This document shows positions 1 through 9,390 of a DNA stretch of 64,000 bases, piece by piece. The position numbers and the translations under genes are program-made. The DNA comes from Geomonas silvestris (GTDB lineage: Bacteria > Desulfobacterota > Desulfuromonadia > Geobacterales > Geobacteraceae): NCBI RefSeq assembly GCF_014193515.1, contig NZ_BLXX01000012.1:1-64000 (forward strand), read 5' to 3'. The first letter of the stretch is position 1. Each line of letters starts with the position of its first letter. A model generated the notes under the pieces. It had not been told where the DNA came from. It did no database searches and was given only the letters and a program-made list of their open reading frames with translations.

Positions 1-2105
1 GCCCTGAGGATCTCCAGAGCGTTTTGGAAGGAAGCGCGATCCGCAGCGAGGCTCGCCTCGGTAAGGTAGGTGCCGTGGCAGCCGGCACAGACCGGCAACG
101 CGCCGGAGGCGAAGGTGTGGCCGTTGGTGGCGTTTTTGTGGCAGGAGAGACAAGGCCCGCTCGCATCGCCGGACCCAAGCCGTGTATGGGTGGCCTCGGC
201 GCTGTAGCTGCGGCCCGGGAAGTGGTAGCCCCCCCTTGCGTAGCTGGTGCCGCCGACCGCCATGAGGTGCGGGCCGCTGAAGTTCAGGTTGCCGAAATCG
301 GCCTGGTTCGCAAGTCGGACCGCGATCCCCTGGCCGTTGTTGGTGCCGCTGTGGCAGCCAAGGCAGATGTTCGACTTGCCGATGTTCGGGTTCTGGTATC
401 CCGGATCGTCGGCATAGGGGCGCACCGGGGTGACCGAGCGCAAGGCCCCAGCGGCGATGTCGCTGTGGCAGCCGTTGCAGTTCAGCACCTCCTTGGTCTT
501 GTCGGCGGCGCTCCCCCAGGCTGCGGTCCACCTGGCGCTGGACCAGGCGACGAAGCCGGTCGTGGTGTGGCACTGCACGCAGCCGGATTTGGTCTTATAG
601 TCCTCCCCTTTCCAGGGGGGATCGGCGACTGCCGCGTGGGCCGAGCGCCCCCACTGCTGGCGCACCGAAAGGTTTGCGCTGCTGTCGGCATGGCAGTTCG
701 AGCAGTTGGAACGCGAGGTCACGTAGGAGGCCGGGTAGCCGGCGCTGGTCAGGTTGTTGTAGTGCGCCGACGTCGCCCCCGCCGCACTTCCTGCCGTACT
801 GTGCGGGTTATGGCAGGCGACGCAGGGATTGGCACCGATGGCGAACGGGTGATTGGTCACGTTGCCGCTGGCGTCGCGGTGGCAGCCGTTACAGACCGTG
901 TCCAGCACATCGGGATTGTGGACTCCCTGGGTGTGGCACGAGGAACAGGTCAGCGCATTGGCGCTATGTGGCGAGGCGGCAAAATCGCTCCCGATAGTCG
1001 CGCTGTGGCAGGTAAGGCAGAAATTGCCGCCGCCGCGGGTAGAGAGAAACGTCGATTCGCTGACTGTTCCGCTGGTCAGGAAGCCGGGATGCCCGCCGGC
1101 ATCGGCTCCCACATGGCACTTGCCACACATCACCAACTGAGCACGGTGGGTGGAGCTGGACCACTTTCCGAAGACGTTGCTGCCGCTTCCGATCCCGATC
1201 CCCTGGTGGCAGTTCTGGCACTGGCTGCGGGCCGCCGCAGCCGGATCGCTCGTGACGATGACGGTGGTGGTGGCAGCTGATCCACCTGTTACCGTCAACC
1301 GGAAGTTGTAGGTACCGACCAGCGTGGGAGTGAAACTGACGGTGGTTCCGGAGGTGTTGTCGGCGAGCACCTTGGTTCCTGGGAAGCCGGGTCCCGTGGT
1401 CTGGGTCCAGCTCCAGGAGGTGATCGCTCCTGTGCTGGCGGAGCCGTTGAGGGTCACCAGTGTCCCGGGAAGCACGGTTTGCGGGGCGCCGGTAACGGCC
1501 ACCGGCGGGCCGGCGAAGGTCCCGGAAAGTGCTACGTTCGAAGTAAAGGTGTAGGTAGTCGGAAAGGTCACGCTCACTGCCACGTTTGGCGGTGCCGGCA
1601 GCGAGGTGCTGACGGTCGCGCCGGCAGGCACGCCGCCGATGCTGACGACGTTCCAGCCGGAAATGGGTGTGAAGGTGAACTTGATGGCGGAGGAAGGTTT
1701 CTGGCCATAATAGATGTTGCTGAGGCTTGCCGGAGTCACGGAACCGCCGTACCCCGCACTTGCCGTAATACTTAACAGGTTGGCCACGAAAGTCGCGTAC
1801 ACCGTTTGCTGAGTCATGCCCTGCACATACGCGGTAACCGGGCTCGCAGGATAGCTCGTGCTCACGCCGTTCACCGTCAGGTCTCTGATGCTGTACCCGG
1901 TGTTGGCGGTCACGGTTACCGGCAAAGCCGCGTGCGTAGTGTAGGACTTGAAAAGCGACCCGGCTGTAGAGGTCTGGTTCAGCATGTTCCGTGAGTTGAC
2001 GGTTCCGCCGGCGCTCTTGGCCCAGGTGTTCAGAAACCATGATGCAGCACTTGCCGTCGTAGGAAAGATGATGAGCATCAGCAGGACAATGATTTTTTTC
2101 GTCAT
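1..2105 (-). CDS. Secreted multihaem c-type cytochrome with PKD-like domain (3' end beyond window)
   Basis: Open frame from ATG 2105 to the left edge with no stop, so at least 701 residues. The first 20 residues form a signal peptide ending TTASA. Residues about 110-275 are beta-rich, with a bacterial-repeat segment followed by a PKD-like domain (about 202-275, rich in Thr/Gly). From residue 296 to 677 I count 12 CxxCH haem-binding motifs: CQNCH, CGKCH, CLTCH, CSSCH, CNGCH, CVACH, CSNCH, CVQCH, CNGCH, CLGCH, CLSCH and CAGCH. More may follow outside the window. A GGAGGAG ribosome site at 2112-2118 supports the start. In Geobacteraceae such proteins carry electrons in the periplasm or on the cell surface towards metals or electrodes. 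The specific partner of this one is unknown, and I do not recognise a named Omc. Confidence 0.92.
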   Translation of the reverse strand, partial: MTKKIIVLLMLIIFPTTASAASWFLNTWAKSAGGTVNSRNMLNQTSTAGSLFKSYTTHAALPVTVTANTGYSIRDLTVNGVSTSYPASPVTAYVQGMTQQTVYATFVANLLSITASAGYGGSVTPASLSNIYYGQKPSSAIKFTFTPISGWNVVSIGGVPAGATVSTSLPAPPNVAVSVTFPTTYTFTSNVALSGTFAGPPVAVTGAPQTVLPGTLVTLNGSASTGAITSWSWTQTTGPGFPGTKVLADNTSGTTVSFTPTLVGTYNFRLTVTGGSAATTTVIVTSDPAAAARSQCQNCHQGIGIGSGSNVFGKWSSSTHRAQLVMCGKCHVGADAGGHPGFLTSGTVSESTFLSTRGGGNFCLTCHSATIGSDFAASPHSANALTCSSCHTQGVHNPDVLDTVCNGCHRDASGNVTNHPFAIGANPCVACHNPHSTAGSAAGATSAHYNNLTSAGYPASYVTSRSNCSNCHADSSANLSVRQQWGRSAHAAVADPPWKGEDYKTKSGCVQCHTTTGFVAWSSARWTAAWGSAADKTKEVLNCNGCHSDIAAGALRSVTPVRPYADDPGYQNPNIGKSNICLGCHSGTNNGQGIAVRLANQADFGNLNFSGPHLMAVGGTSYARGGYHFPGRSYSAEATHTRLGSGDASGPCLSCHKNATNGHTFASGALPVCAGCHGTYLTEASLAADRASFQNALEILR

Positions 2106-2106
2106 A

Positions 2107-2700
2107 TCAGCTCCTCCGCCCCGATAACCAAACCGCAGGTAACGTAACCGTTCTTGACCTCAAGGGGGCTCTACCCCAATCTAAGCGTTCTCCAGTCATT
2201 GGCACTCAACGCACGTCTGTTTGCCCCTCCGCCCTTTAGTGTGCGGCCCGCTTGCGCAGGTACCTTTTCAAGATTTAACCCAATTCGTTACAATTAAACT
2301 GATTTAAATTTTTTCACGCAAAGACATTGTGTTACCTGCATAGGGGGATGGGTGACAGAGCAAATGAAATCACGCAGTCGCCGCTATTACGCGGACAAAA
2401 ACGCGAATTGGCAGACAGTGTCTTCTCTGAACAAGGGACGGCACGGGTCAGGAATGCGCTGAGCTCTTATTAAATACTTTACATAAAATGAGCATCAGAC
2501 ACAGAACGAGGACAGCTCGGAACAGTCATGCGTGGATTTTTATAAAATTGACATATTTTCGTACAAGCAAATACAGTATCAACTGCCGTCAATTACGCAG
2601 GAAGTGCAAGGGGGGGGAGGCGCATCAGAAAATCAGGGAACCGGCAAGGTGAGGCCAGCTCACTGGAATGGGACGTGAAGGAGAGTTGCCGTAACAACGC
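2107..2700. other. Long AT-rich intergenic stretch
   Basis: About 590 bases lie between the cytochrome start and the cold-shock gene terminator. The part from about 2290 to 2600 is clearly more AT-rich than the surrounding genes. It should hold the cytochrome promoter on the minus strand. I looked for a GEMM-I riboswitch, common ahead of Geobacter cytochromes, and found only scattered matches to its core. No gene or RNA is supported. Confidence 0.5.
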
Positions 2701-2730
2701 AAAAAGCCCCGGATTGCTCCGGGGCTTTTT
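2701..2730 (-). terminator. Intrinsic terminator of the cold-shock gene
   Basis: Stem GCCCCGGA / TCCGGGGC with a four-base loop, flanked by A5 and T5, so it can act in both directions. It lies 22 bases past the stop codon of the cold-shock gene and ends its transcript. Confidence 0.9.
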
Positions 2731-2752
2731 GCGTATCTGCGGAAAATTTCGC

Positions 2753-2953
2753 TTAGACGGTTTTTACGTTGGCAGCCTGGAGGCCTTTCGGCCCTTTGAC
2801 TACGTCAAACGTTACTTTATCGCCTTCAACGAGAGATTTGAACCCGTCACCGAGGATGGCGGAGAAATGGCAGAAAACGTCCTCGCCACTTTCCTGCTCC
2901 AAAAAGCCAAATCCCTTGCTGTCGTTAAACCATTTTACGGTACCGTTTACCAT
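2753..2953 (-). CDS. Cold-shock protein, CspA family
   Basis: 66 residues, the usual length of a single CSD domain. RNP-1 is seen as KGFGFLE and RNP-2 as DVFCHFSAI, the aromatic strands that bind single-stranded RNA and DNA. The family melts RNA secondary structure and can act as a transcription antiterminator. The frame is open upstream of this start, but MVNGTVKWF is the conserved N-terminus and is preceded by GGAGAAAG, so ATG 2953 is chosen. The gene is monocistronic with its own terminator. The roughly 100-base upstream stretch may be a regulated 5' leader as in other csp genes, but this is inference. Confidence 0.93.
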   Translation of the reverse strand: MVNGTVKWFNDSKGFGFLEQESGEDVFCHFSAILGDGFKSLVEGDKVTFDVVKGPKGLQAANVKTV

Positions 2954-3282
2954 GCTTTCTTTCTCCAATTGGTGCTGCTTGATATTATCCGAAAATTCAG
3001 ATTTCTCACCGTAACAGCTTAACTCTTGCAATGCAAGCTAATTACTGAATGTCCGATACTTTATTTTCGCGCTGCTGGTCATCCCCTCAGTAAATGATGC
3101 TGCGACCAGAGCTGCTCAAAGCAAATATACTCAATCTAGTCAGTGAGTTAGAGATATACTCAAGGATGAGCCTTTGCTCTGAATTCAGTAGGCTTGCTTT
3201 TAATTACAGGAAGGCGCATTCTGCGCAAGAAATTTCCCATGAGCCGGCGGATCATACCGGCGTACACACGAGGGGGCAAAGC

Positions 3283-3432
3283 ATGGCAAAGGTGAACTAT
3301 AAATTTCAGAAACGCCAGAAGGAACTGGATCGCATAAAGAAGAAAGAGGAGAAGCTGTTACGGAAGCAGGAAGGCAAGGAGCAGCCGGAGGCAGAAGCTG
3401 AGGAAACTGCTGACGGGGAGCAGGAACCCTGA
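3283..3432 (+). CDS. Small highly charged hypothetical protein
   Basis: 49 residues, MAKVNYKFQKRQKELDRIKKKEEKLL then a Glu/Ala-rich acidic tail. The first half is strongly basic and predicted helical or coiled-coil; the second half is acidic. ATG 3283 is chosen because AGGGGG lies seven bases upstream and because MAKVNYKFxKRxKE is the start seen in many small proteobacterial proteins of this type. Longer in-frame starts from 3094 lack a ribosome site. Function is unknown; its composition suggests nucleic-acid or ribosome contact, which is only a guess. Confidence 0.7.
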   Translation: MAKVNYKFQKRQKELDRIKKKEEKLLRKQEGKEQPEAEAEETADGEQEP

Positions 3433-3503
3433 CGCTGACGGGGCGAAGCCAGGGGGGACAGGACCTACCGGAGCCGGTCCCCGCAAGCGGTACCGCAATG
3501 AAG

Positions 3504-3842
3504 TTAGTTAAACAGGAAGCCCCTGAGGAAATCCATGATGAAGTTCACGCCGGCAAAGGCACCCAGGGCACCGAAGAAATTCAACACGACGGTAAGGGCG
3601 GTTTTGCGCACCTTCCAGGCGAGCGGCAATAGGATGAACGACATCAAGGCATAAAGAGCCAACGTCAACCCGATCGCACGCAGGTCCAGGTTGCTGGCAA
3701 CGCTCACCTTGTCCACCAGGGTGAGAAAGAGCGAAAGGCCGGCCGCATGCAGCAGCATCCCTTTGGCGCCGCAGCGGGTACCGGTGATGAAGGCAACGAC
3801 CCACACCGCCATCTTTACGAGCATGAGTAAGAATATCAACAT
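3504..3842 (-). CDS. Small integral membrane protein, unknown function
   Basis: 112 residues with about four hydrophobic segments: residues 1-20, 25-45, 53-73 and 80-103. No catalytic motif is visible. The start ATG 3842 follows TAGGAG at a good distance. It lies just downstream of the YjdM-like gene on the same strand with about 40 bases between, so the two may be co-transcribed. I do not recognise the family. Confidence 0.75.
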   Translation of the reverse strand: MLIFLLMLVKMAVWVVAFITGTRCGAKGMLLHAAGLSLFLTLVDKVSVASNLDLRAIGLTLALYALMSFILLPLAWKVRKTALTVVLNFFGALGAFAGVNFIMDFLRGFLFN

Positions 3843-3884
3843 GGCTGGACTCCTACCGCCTTGCGGGGCGCCTTGTCTGGCCTG

Positions 3885-4220
3885 CTAGGCCTTCTTCACG
3901 AATTCCGATTTGAGCTGCATCGCGCCGATGCCGTCGATCTTGCAGTCGATGTTGTGGTCGCCGTCGATGAGCCGGATGTTTCTCACCTTGGTCCCCACCT
4001 TAACAACCAGCGACGACCCTTTTATCTTCAGGTCCTTCACTACGGTTACCGCATCCCCCTCGTTTAAAAGCACGCCATAGGCATCGCGCACCACCAGGCC
4101 CGCCTCCTCGGCTTCGGCCACGGCGTTGATGGGCCATTCGTGGGCGCACTCCGGGCACACGTACATGCTGCCGTCTTCATAGGTGTATTCCGAGCTGCAG
4201 GTGGGGCATTTGGGCATCAT
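3885..4220 (-). CDS. yjdM: YjdM/PhnA-type zinc-ribbon protein
   Basis: 111 residues. The N-terminal zinc ribbon is visible as CPTC (x10 or more) CPEC, followed by the family's conserved C-terminal beta domain containing [14 protein letters not shown] and [10 protein letters not shown]. The family was historically named PhnA because it lies near the phn operon of E. coli, but it is not phosphonoacetate hydrolase and its real role is unclear. Two adjacent ATG codons (4220 and 4217) follow GGAGAG; the first is used, and the family consensus would fit the second equally well. Confidence 0.88.
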   Translation of the reverse strand: MMPKCPTCSSEYTYEDGSMYVCPECAHEWPINAVAEAEEAGLVVRDAYGVLLNEGDAVTVVKDLKIKGSSLVVKVGTKVRNIRLIDGDHNIDCKIDGIGAMQLKSEFVKKA

Positions 4221-4251
4221 AGATTCTCTCCGTTTCGCCAGGTCGTAAAAG

Positions 4252-4283
4252 CAAAAAGCCACTTAACCCTGAGGCTAAGTGGC
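4252..4283 (-). terminator. Terminator downstream of tRNA-fMet
   Basis: On the minus strand GCC-TAAGTGGC pairs imperfectly as GCCACTTA / TAAGTGGC, followed by a T5 run. It begins 11 bases after the CCA end of the tRNA and probably ends that transcript. Confidence 0.8.
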
Positions 4284-4293
4284 GTTGGTGTTT

Positions 4294-4370
<77 letters not shown>

Positions 4371-4434
4371 ACATCAAGTGGTCTCCCTTATATACCGGAA
4401 GCGACTCTCCAGGTCAATCAAAAAGTTTCGCTGA

Positions 4435-5187
4435 CTATCCTTTTTTTGCAAAGAGACGCTGGCGCACGACTTCAAAGAGTAAAATGCCGCCCGCCACGGA
4501 AGCGTTGAGAGAGTTGACGCCCCCCTGCATCGGGATGGAAACGACTTCGTCGCACCCCTTGCGCACCAGGGGCCGGATGCCGCCGCCCTCCCCTCCTATG
4601 ACGAGCGCCACGGGACCGGTCAGGTTCTGCTGGTAGAGGTCGTGGCGCGCGGAACCGTCGGCCCCGTAGATCCAGAAGCCGGCTCCCTTCAAGTCCTCGA
4701 GAGCCTTGGCGATGTTCACCACCTGTGCCACGGCGATGGTCTCGCTGGCGCCGGCGGAGGCCTTCTCCGCCGCCGGGGTGACGCCGGCCGCGCGGTCCTT
4801 GGGGATCACCACGGCGTGTGCGCCGGCACAGGCGGCGCTGCGGATCAGGGCGCCCAGGTTGTGGGGATCCTGCACGCTGTCGAGCACCAGGATGAGTCCC
4901 TCGTTGTTCCCCTTGAGGGAGTCCAGCACGTCGTCGAAGTCGGCGTAGGGGAACGGCTCGGCCTTGACGGCGATACCCTGGTGGTGTTCCGTGCCGCACA
5001 GGCGGTTCAGGTCGCCCTTCTCGCGCTGGCGCACCGGCACCTTGCGCTCGGCGGCGAGTTTGAGGACCTTCTCGAGACGTTTGTCGGCGCTGGAGCCGGC
5101 AACGAACAGCTCGAAGATCTGTCGCGAGCCGCGCAGTGCTTCCATGACCGGGTTGAGACCGTAGATGATTTCTTCTTTCTGGTTCAT
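4435..5187 (-). CDS. rlmB: 23S rRNA 2'-O-ribose methyltransferase, RlmB/TrmH (SpoU) family
   Basis: 250 residues. The N-terminal substrate-binding domain starts IYGLNPVMEAL, typical of RlmB. The C-terminal SPOUT domain has the family motifs: VLDSVQDPHNLGALIRSA, then IGGEGGGIRPLV and SLNASVAGGILLFE that form the knotted SAM site. RlmB methylates G2251 of 23S rRNA in E. coli. The start ATG 5187 follows AGGA; the open frame runs further upstream but into a palindromic repeat. The exact methylated nucleotide cannot be read from sequence. Confidence 0.92.
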   Translation of the reverse strand: MNQKEEIIYGLNPVMEALRGSRQIFELFVAGSSADKRLEKVLKLAAERKVPVRQREKGDLNRLCGTEHHQGIAVKAEPFPYADFDDVLDSLKGNNEGLILVLDSVQDPHNLGALIRSAACAGAHAVVIPKDRAAGVTPAAEKASAGASETIAVAQVVNIAKALEDLKGAGFWIYGADGSARHDLYQQNLTGPVALVIGGEGGGIRPLVRKGCDEVVSIPMQGGVNSLNASVAGGILLFEVVRQRLFAKKG

Positions 5188-5209
5188 AAAAGTCCTAACG
5201 TCAAAAAAA

Positions 5210-5303
5210 GGCACGCGGATAGTACGGAAACAAGAGCACAGCTGCCGGATTACACCCTGCCGTACCTGCTGTTTTGCCTTGGTTTCCGTCACATCCGCGT
5301 GCC
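5210..5303. repeat. Palindromic intergenic repeat, family B, copy 1
   Basis: About 94 bases bounded by inverted ends: GCACGCGGAT...GGAAAC on the left and GTTTCC...ATCCGCGTGC on the right. It fills the gap between rlmB and pyrF. Related copies lie at 7940-8060 and 8080-8199. No transposase is linked. Confidence 0.8.
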
Positions 5304-5320
5304 GGTTTTGATTTTTGAGG

Positions 5321-6046
5321 TTACCCCGCGACGATCTCGTCGACGATGAGCTTGGCGGCTTCGACCGGGTTTTCGGCGTCGCCGATGGGGCGGCCGATCA
5401 CCAGGTAGTTGGCACCTGCCTTGACTGCGTCGGCGGGGGTCATGATGCGCTTCTGGTCGTTGGCGGCCGCAAAGCTCGGACGCACACCGGGAGTGACGAT
5501 GAGGAAGTCGTCACCGCACGCCTCGCGGATCAGACCGACTTCCTGCGGGGAGGCAACGACACCGTCTACGCCGGCCTGCTTGGCGAGTTTCGCCAGGCGG
5601 ACCACCATCTCGGGGACAGAGTGGTCGATGCCGATGGCGCGCAGGGTCTCCTCGTTGGAGGAGGTGAGCACGGTGATGGCCAAGACCTTGGGGCGCGGGG
5701 TGCAGCCGCCGCCGAACTGCTTGTCGAGCGCTTCCATGGTGGTGGACATCATCTCCAGGCCACCCAGGGCGTGCACGTCGACGAGTTGGACGCCGAGGTT
5801 CGCCGCCTCGAGAACCGCCTTCGACACCGTGTTCGGGATGTCGTGGTACTTGAGATCGAGGAAGACCTCGCCGCCGAACTTCTGGATCATGCGCACCGCA
5901 GCGGGACCGCAAGCGGTATAGAGCTGCTTGCCGATCTTGAACATGCCGACGTGCTCGGAAAGGGTCTCGGCCCAGAATTGGACGTCGGTGAATTCGCTCA
6001 CGTCCATGGCGAAAATGATCTTCTTGATGGCTTCTTCTCTGGTCAT
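5321..6046 (-). CDS. pyrF: Orotidine-5'-phosphate decarboxylase
   Basis: 241 residues, normal for the bacterial enzyme. It decarboxylates OMP to UMP, the last step of de novo pyrimidine synthesis. Visible are IFAMDV at the N-terminus, the catalytic FLDLKYHDIPNTV (Asp-Lys-Asp set), the VTPGVRP phosphate loop and the final YLVIGRPIG. ATG 6046 (MTREEAIKK) is chosen over an upstream in-frame codon because AAAGGAT precedes it. It lies on the same strand as proS upstream, separated by a repeat element. Confidence 0.95.
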   Translation of the reverse strand: MTREEAIKKIIFAMDVSEFTDVQFWAETLSEHVGMFKIGKQLYTACGPAAVRMIQKFGGEVFLDLKYHDIPNTVSKAVLEAANLGVQLVDVHALGGLEMMSTTMEALDKQFGGGCTPRPKVLAITVLTSSNEETLRAIGIDHSVPEMVVRLAKLAKQAGVDGVVASPQEVGLIREACGDDFLIVTPGVRPSFAAANDQKRIMTPADAVKAGANYLVIGRPIGDAENPVEAAKLIVDEIVAG

Positions 6047-6065
6047 CGTGGATCCTTTATTTTTT

Positions 6066-6169
6066 GCCACGGGGCACGGAGGGCACGGAGAAAATCTGAA
6101 AGCTTTTGGGGTTACCCCCTCTCGTCTTTCGGTGTTGCAGTTCTCCGTGTGCTCCGTGCCTCCGTGGCT
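6066..6169. repeat. Palindromic intergenic repeat, family A, copy 1
   Basis: Inverted ends GCCACGGGGCACGGAG and CTCCGTGCCTCCGTGGC enclose about 70 bases between proS and pyrF. Other copies lie at 25690-25803 and 59571-59696. Confidence 0.85.
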
Positions 6170-6179
6170 ATGTCAGTCT

Positions 6180-7901
6180 TTACACCGCGAGGGCAGCCTT
6201 CACGGTTGCCTTCACCTTCTCCAGCGCCTCGGCGACCGGGATGATCTCGACCTCGCCGGTCTTGCGGTCTTTCAACTCGACCTTGCCGTCGACCAGGTTC
6301 TTGGCGCCGACCACTATGCGCAGCGGGATGCCGATCAGGTCGGCGTCCTTGAACTTGAAGCCGGGACGCTCGTCGCGATCGTCGATCAGCACCTCGATCC
6401 CGGCCTGGAGCAGGTCCTGGTAGATCTTCTCGCCGGCCTCTTTCACCTCGTCTTCCTTCGCGGAGAGCACCGAGACGATGACCTGGAACGGTGCGATGGG
6501 GATCGGGAAGATGATGCCGTTCTCGTCGTGGTTCTGCTCGATGCAGGCGGCGACGGTACGGCCGATGCCGATGCCGTAGCACCCCATGAAGATGATCTGC
6601 TCTTTGCCGTCGGCGTCCAGGAAGCTTGCGTTCAGGGCCTTGGAGTACTTGGTACCCAGCTTGAAGACGTGGCCGACTTCGATGCCGCGCCAGATCTCCA
6701 GCTTCCCGCTTTCGCAGCGCGGGCAGGGATCGCCGGCGATGACGTTGCGGATGTCGACGAAGCCCTCGACCTTCACGTCGCGGTCCAGGTTCACGTTCTT
6801 CAGGTGGGCGTCCTTCTCGTTCGCGCCCACCACGAAGTTGTGCATCCCCTTAAGCGAGAGGTCTGCCACCACCTTCACCTTGCCCGGCAGGTTCACCGGA
6901 CCGGCGTAACCGGTGGGGGCGCCGGTCACCTTGAAGACCACCTCGTCGGTGGCCATCTCGAGTTCGGTGCAGCCCAGGTGGTTCTTCAGCTTGATCTCGT
7001 TTAAGTCGTAGTCGCCGCGCAAGAGCGCCACGACCGGCTCGCTGTCCGCCATAAGTATCAGGGTCTTCACCACCTGGGTAGCCGGGACGCTCAGGAAGTT
7101 GGCGATTTCTTCCACGCTCTTCTGGCCCGGGGTGACCACCTTCTCCATCGGGCGCGGGTCCGCGTGCTCGCCGGCTGCCGCCGGACGGGTCTGCGCCTTC
7201 TCCATGTTGGCCGCGTACTCGCAGGCCGAGCAGGAGACGATGGCGTCCTCGCCGGAGTCGGCAAGCACCATGAACTCGTGCGAGTAGTTGCCGCCGATGG
7301 TGCCGGTGTCGGCCTCGACGGCGCGGAACCTAAGGCCGCAGCGCTCGAAGATGCGGCGGTAGGCCTGGTACATCTTCTGGTAGGAGACGTCGGCCCCGGC
7401 CTCGTTCACGTCGAAGGAGTAGGCGTCCTTCATGATGAACTCGCGGCCGCGCATAAGTCCAAAGCGCGGGCGGATCTCGTCGCGGAACTTCCCCTGGATC
7501 TGGTAGAGGTTGATCGGCATCTGGCGGTAGCTGCGGATCTCCTTGCGGACCAGGTCGGTGATCACCTCTTCGTGGGTGGGGCCCATGCAGAACTCGGCGT
7601 CCTTGCGGTCCTTGAAGCGCAGGAGCTCCTTGCCGTAGAAATCCCAGCGGCCGGACTCTTTCCAGAGTTCCGCCGGCTGCACGGCAGGCATCAGCATCTC
7701 GATGGCGCCCGCCCTGTTCATCTCCTCCCGGACGATCTGCTCCACCTTGCGGATGGAGCGCAGCCCCAACGGCAGGTAGTTGTAGATGCCGGCGGCGAGC
7801 TTGCGGATCATGCCGGCGCGCAGCATGAGCTTGTGGGAGATGACCTCGGCGTCCGAGGGGGTCTCCTTGACGGTCGGGATAAAGTACTGGGAGTAGCGCA
7901 T
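6180..7901 (-). CDS. proS: Prolyl-tRNA synthetase (bacterial type with editing insert)
   Basis: 573 residues, the size of the bacterial type carrying the INS editing domain. Class II motifs are visible: motif 1 area [17 protein letters not shown], motif 2 [25 protein letters not shown], and motif 3 [13 protein letters not shown]. The region from about 225 to 400 is the INS domain that clears mis-charged Ala-tRNAPro. The anticodon-binding domain ends the protein ([21 protein letters not shown]). ATG 7901 starts [10 protein letters not shown], the conserved N-terminus, after GAGAGG. The open frame continues upstream only through a repeat element. Confidence 0.96.
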   Translation of the reverse strand: MRYSQYFIPTVKETPSDAEVISHKLMLRAGMIRKLAAGIYNYLPLGLRSIRKVEQIVREEMNRAGAIEMLMPAVQPAELWKESGRWDFYGKELLRFKDRKDAEFCMGPTHEEVITDLVRKEIRSYRQMPINLYQIQGKFRDEIRPRFGLMRGREFIMKDAYSFDVNEAGADVSYQKMYQAYRRIFERCGLRFRAVEADTGTIGGNYSHEFMVLADSGEDAIVSCSACEYAANMEKAQTRPAAAGEHADPRPMEKVVTPGQKSVEEIANFLSVPATQVVKTLILMADSEPVVALLRGDYDLNEIKLKNHLGCTELEMATDEVVFKVTGAPTGYAGPVNLPGKVKVVADLSLKGMHNFVVGANEKDAHLKNVNLDRDVKVEGFVDIRNVIAGDPCPRCESGKLEIWRGIEVGHVFKLGTKYSKALNASFLDADGKEQIIFMGCYGIGIGRTVAACIEQNHDENGIIFPIPIAPFQVIVSVLSAKEDEVKEAGEKIYQDLLQAGIEVLIDDRDERPGFKFKDADLIGIPLRIVVGAKNLVDGKVELKDRKTGEVEIIPVAEALEKVKATVKAALAV

Positions 7902-7939
7902 GGTGGTCCAACCTCTCGAAGTTAAATTCAAAAACGGAA

Positions 7940-8060
7940 ACGCGGATGACACGAAAACCGGGCCATAACAGCAGGTACGGCAATTCCTAGAGACTACTTC
8001 TTGGTTCAAGGCCGTATCCGGCTTCATTGCCTTGGTTTCCGTAGTATCCGTGTGCCTGGG
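7940..8060. repeat. Palindromic intergenic repeat, family B, copy 2
   Basis: Begins CGCGGATGACACGAAAACC and ends with GGTTTCCGTAGTATCCGTG, an inverted arrangement like the copies at 5210 and 8080. It lies just upstream of proS. Confidence 0.8.
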
Positions 8061-8079
8061 TTTTAAAGTCAGAAGCGGG

Positions 8080-8199
8080 GACGCGGATGACACGGAAACC
8101 AGAGCAAAACGGCAGGGTATGGCAATCCAGAAACTAGTTTTAGTCCTTACGCCCTATCCGGTTTCTTTGCCTTTGTTTCCGTAAAATCCGTGTGCCGGG
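8080..8199. repeat. Palindromic intergenic repeat, family B, copy 3
   Basis: Begins ACGCGGATGACACGGAAACC and ends TTTCCGTAAAATCCGTGTGC, immediately next to the ispG stop codon. It is tandem with copy 2, about 20 bases away, so the proS-ispG gap consists almost wholly of two elements. Confidence 0.8.
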
Positions 8200-8200
8200 T

Positions 8201-9262
8201 TTAGTTTTTTTCGGTAGCGGCCTTTTGCACTTCCTCGACCAGGGCGTCGGCGAGTTCGGCGGCCGGGACCTTGCGCACGATCTCGCCGTGCTTGAAGAGG
8301 AGCCCCTCGCCCTTGCCGCCGGCAATGCCGAAGTCGGCCTCGCGGGCCTCGCCCGGACCATTGACGGCACACCCCATGACGGCCACGGTGAACTTGGCGT
8401 CGAGGTCGGCCAGGCGCCGCTCGACTTCCTCGGCCACCGGGATGAGATCGATCTGGCAGCGACCGCAGGTGGGACAGGAGACGAAGTTGATCCCCCGGCT
8501 TCTCAACCCCAGCGCCTTCAGGATGTCGTAGGCGACCCGCACCTCGTCGACCGGATCGCCGGTCAGGGAGACGCGCATGGTGTCGCCGATCCCCTGGTGC
8601 AACAGGATGCCTAAGCCTACCGAGGACTTCACCGCACCGGTGAGCGTGGTGCCCGCCTCGGTGACGCCGATGTGCAGGGGGTAATCGATCGCCTCGGAAA
8701 GCAGGCGGTAGGCCTCGAGGGTGCGCACCACGTCGGAGACCTTGATGGATACCTTGATCTCCCGGTAGCCCAGGTCCTCGAGGATGCGCACGTGCCCAAG
8801 CGCCGACTCGACCATCGCCTCGGGGGTCGGGTGGCCGTATTTGACCAGGAGCTCCTTCTCGAGCGATCCGCCGTTCACGCCGATGCGGATCGGGATGCTC
8901 CGCTCGCTGGCCGCCTTGACGACCTCGGCCACCTTCCAGCGCTCTCCGATGTTGCCGGGGTTGAGCCTCAGGCCGTCGACGCCGGACTCGAGGGCCTTCA
9001 GCGCAAGCTTGTAGTCGAAGTGGATATCCGCGATGAGCGGCAGGGTGGTCTGAGCCTTGATGGCAGCCAGTGCGTCGGCGGCATCGGCATCGGGGACCGC
9101 GCAACGCACGATCTCGCAGCCGGCAACGGCCAGACGGTTGATCTGGTCGACGGTCGCAGCGACGTTGCGGGTATCGGTGGAACACATGGACTGGACGACG
9201 ACAGGAGCACCGCCGCCAATCAGCACGTTGCCTACTTTTATCTGCCTGGTTTGTTTTCTCAT
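8201..9262 (-). CDS. ispG: 4-hydroxy-3-methylbut-2-en-1-yl diphosphate synthase (flavodoxin/ferredoxin)
   Basis: 353 residues, the short bacterial form. It reduces ME-cPP to HMBPP in the MEP pathway for isoprenoids and needs a [4Fe-4S] cluster. The TIM-barrel half starts VQSMCSTDTRNVAAT. The cluster cysteines are in NFVSCPTCGRCQ and VMGCAVNGPGE in the C-terminal half. The start ATG 9262 has no strong ribosome site (upstream CTATGTCCCGCT), but the N-terminus aligns with family members, which begin near RKQTRQIKVGNV. Confidence 0.95.
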   Translation of the reverse strand: MRKQTRQIKVGNVLIGGGAPVVVQSMCSTDTRNVAATVDQINRLAVAGCEIVRCAVPDADAADALAAIKAQTTLPLIADIHFDYKLALKALESGVDGLRLNPGNIGERWKVAEVVKAASERSIPIRIGVNGGSLEKELLVKYGHPTPEAMVESALGHVRILEDLGYREIKVSIKVSDVVRTLEAYRLLSEAIDYPLHIGVTEAGTTLTGAVKSSVGLGILLHQGIGDTMRVSLTGDPVDEVRVAYDILKALGLRSRGINFVSCPTCGRCQIDLIPVAEEVERRLADLDAKFTVAVMGCAVNGPGEAREADFGIAGGKGEGLLFKHGEIVRKVPAAELADALVEEVQKAATEKN

Positions 9263-9390
9263 AGCGGGACATAGTAGCTAAAACGGTCCTGAAAAGCAAG
9301 AATGATCGCCCTCTTGGCCTGCCTGAGAGAAACCGTGCCACCGGCAATTCGTCTATTGACAGGAGTCGGGTTTCCATCTAAGTAAGAAGG

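Noticed and set aside
2210-2345. Possible GEMM-I riboswitch upstream of the multihaem cytochrome
   Set aside because: ACGCAAAG and GGGCAAAC occur, but on different strands and without the GAAA-capped stem or the closing GGTAGC part.
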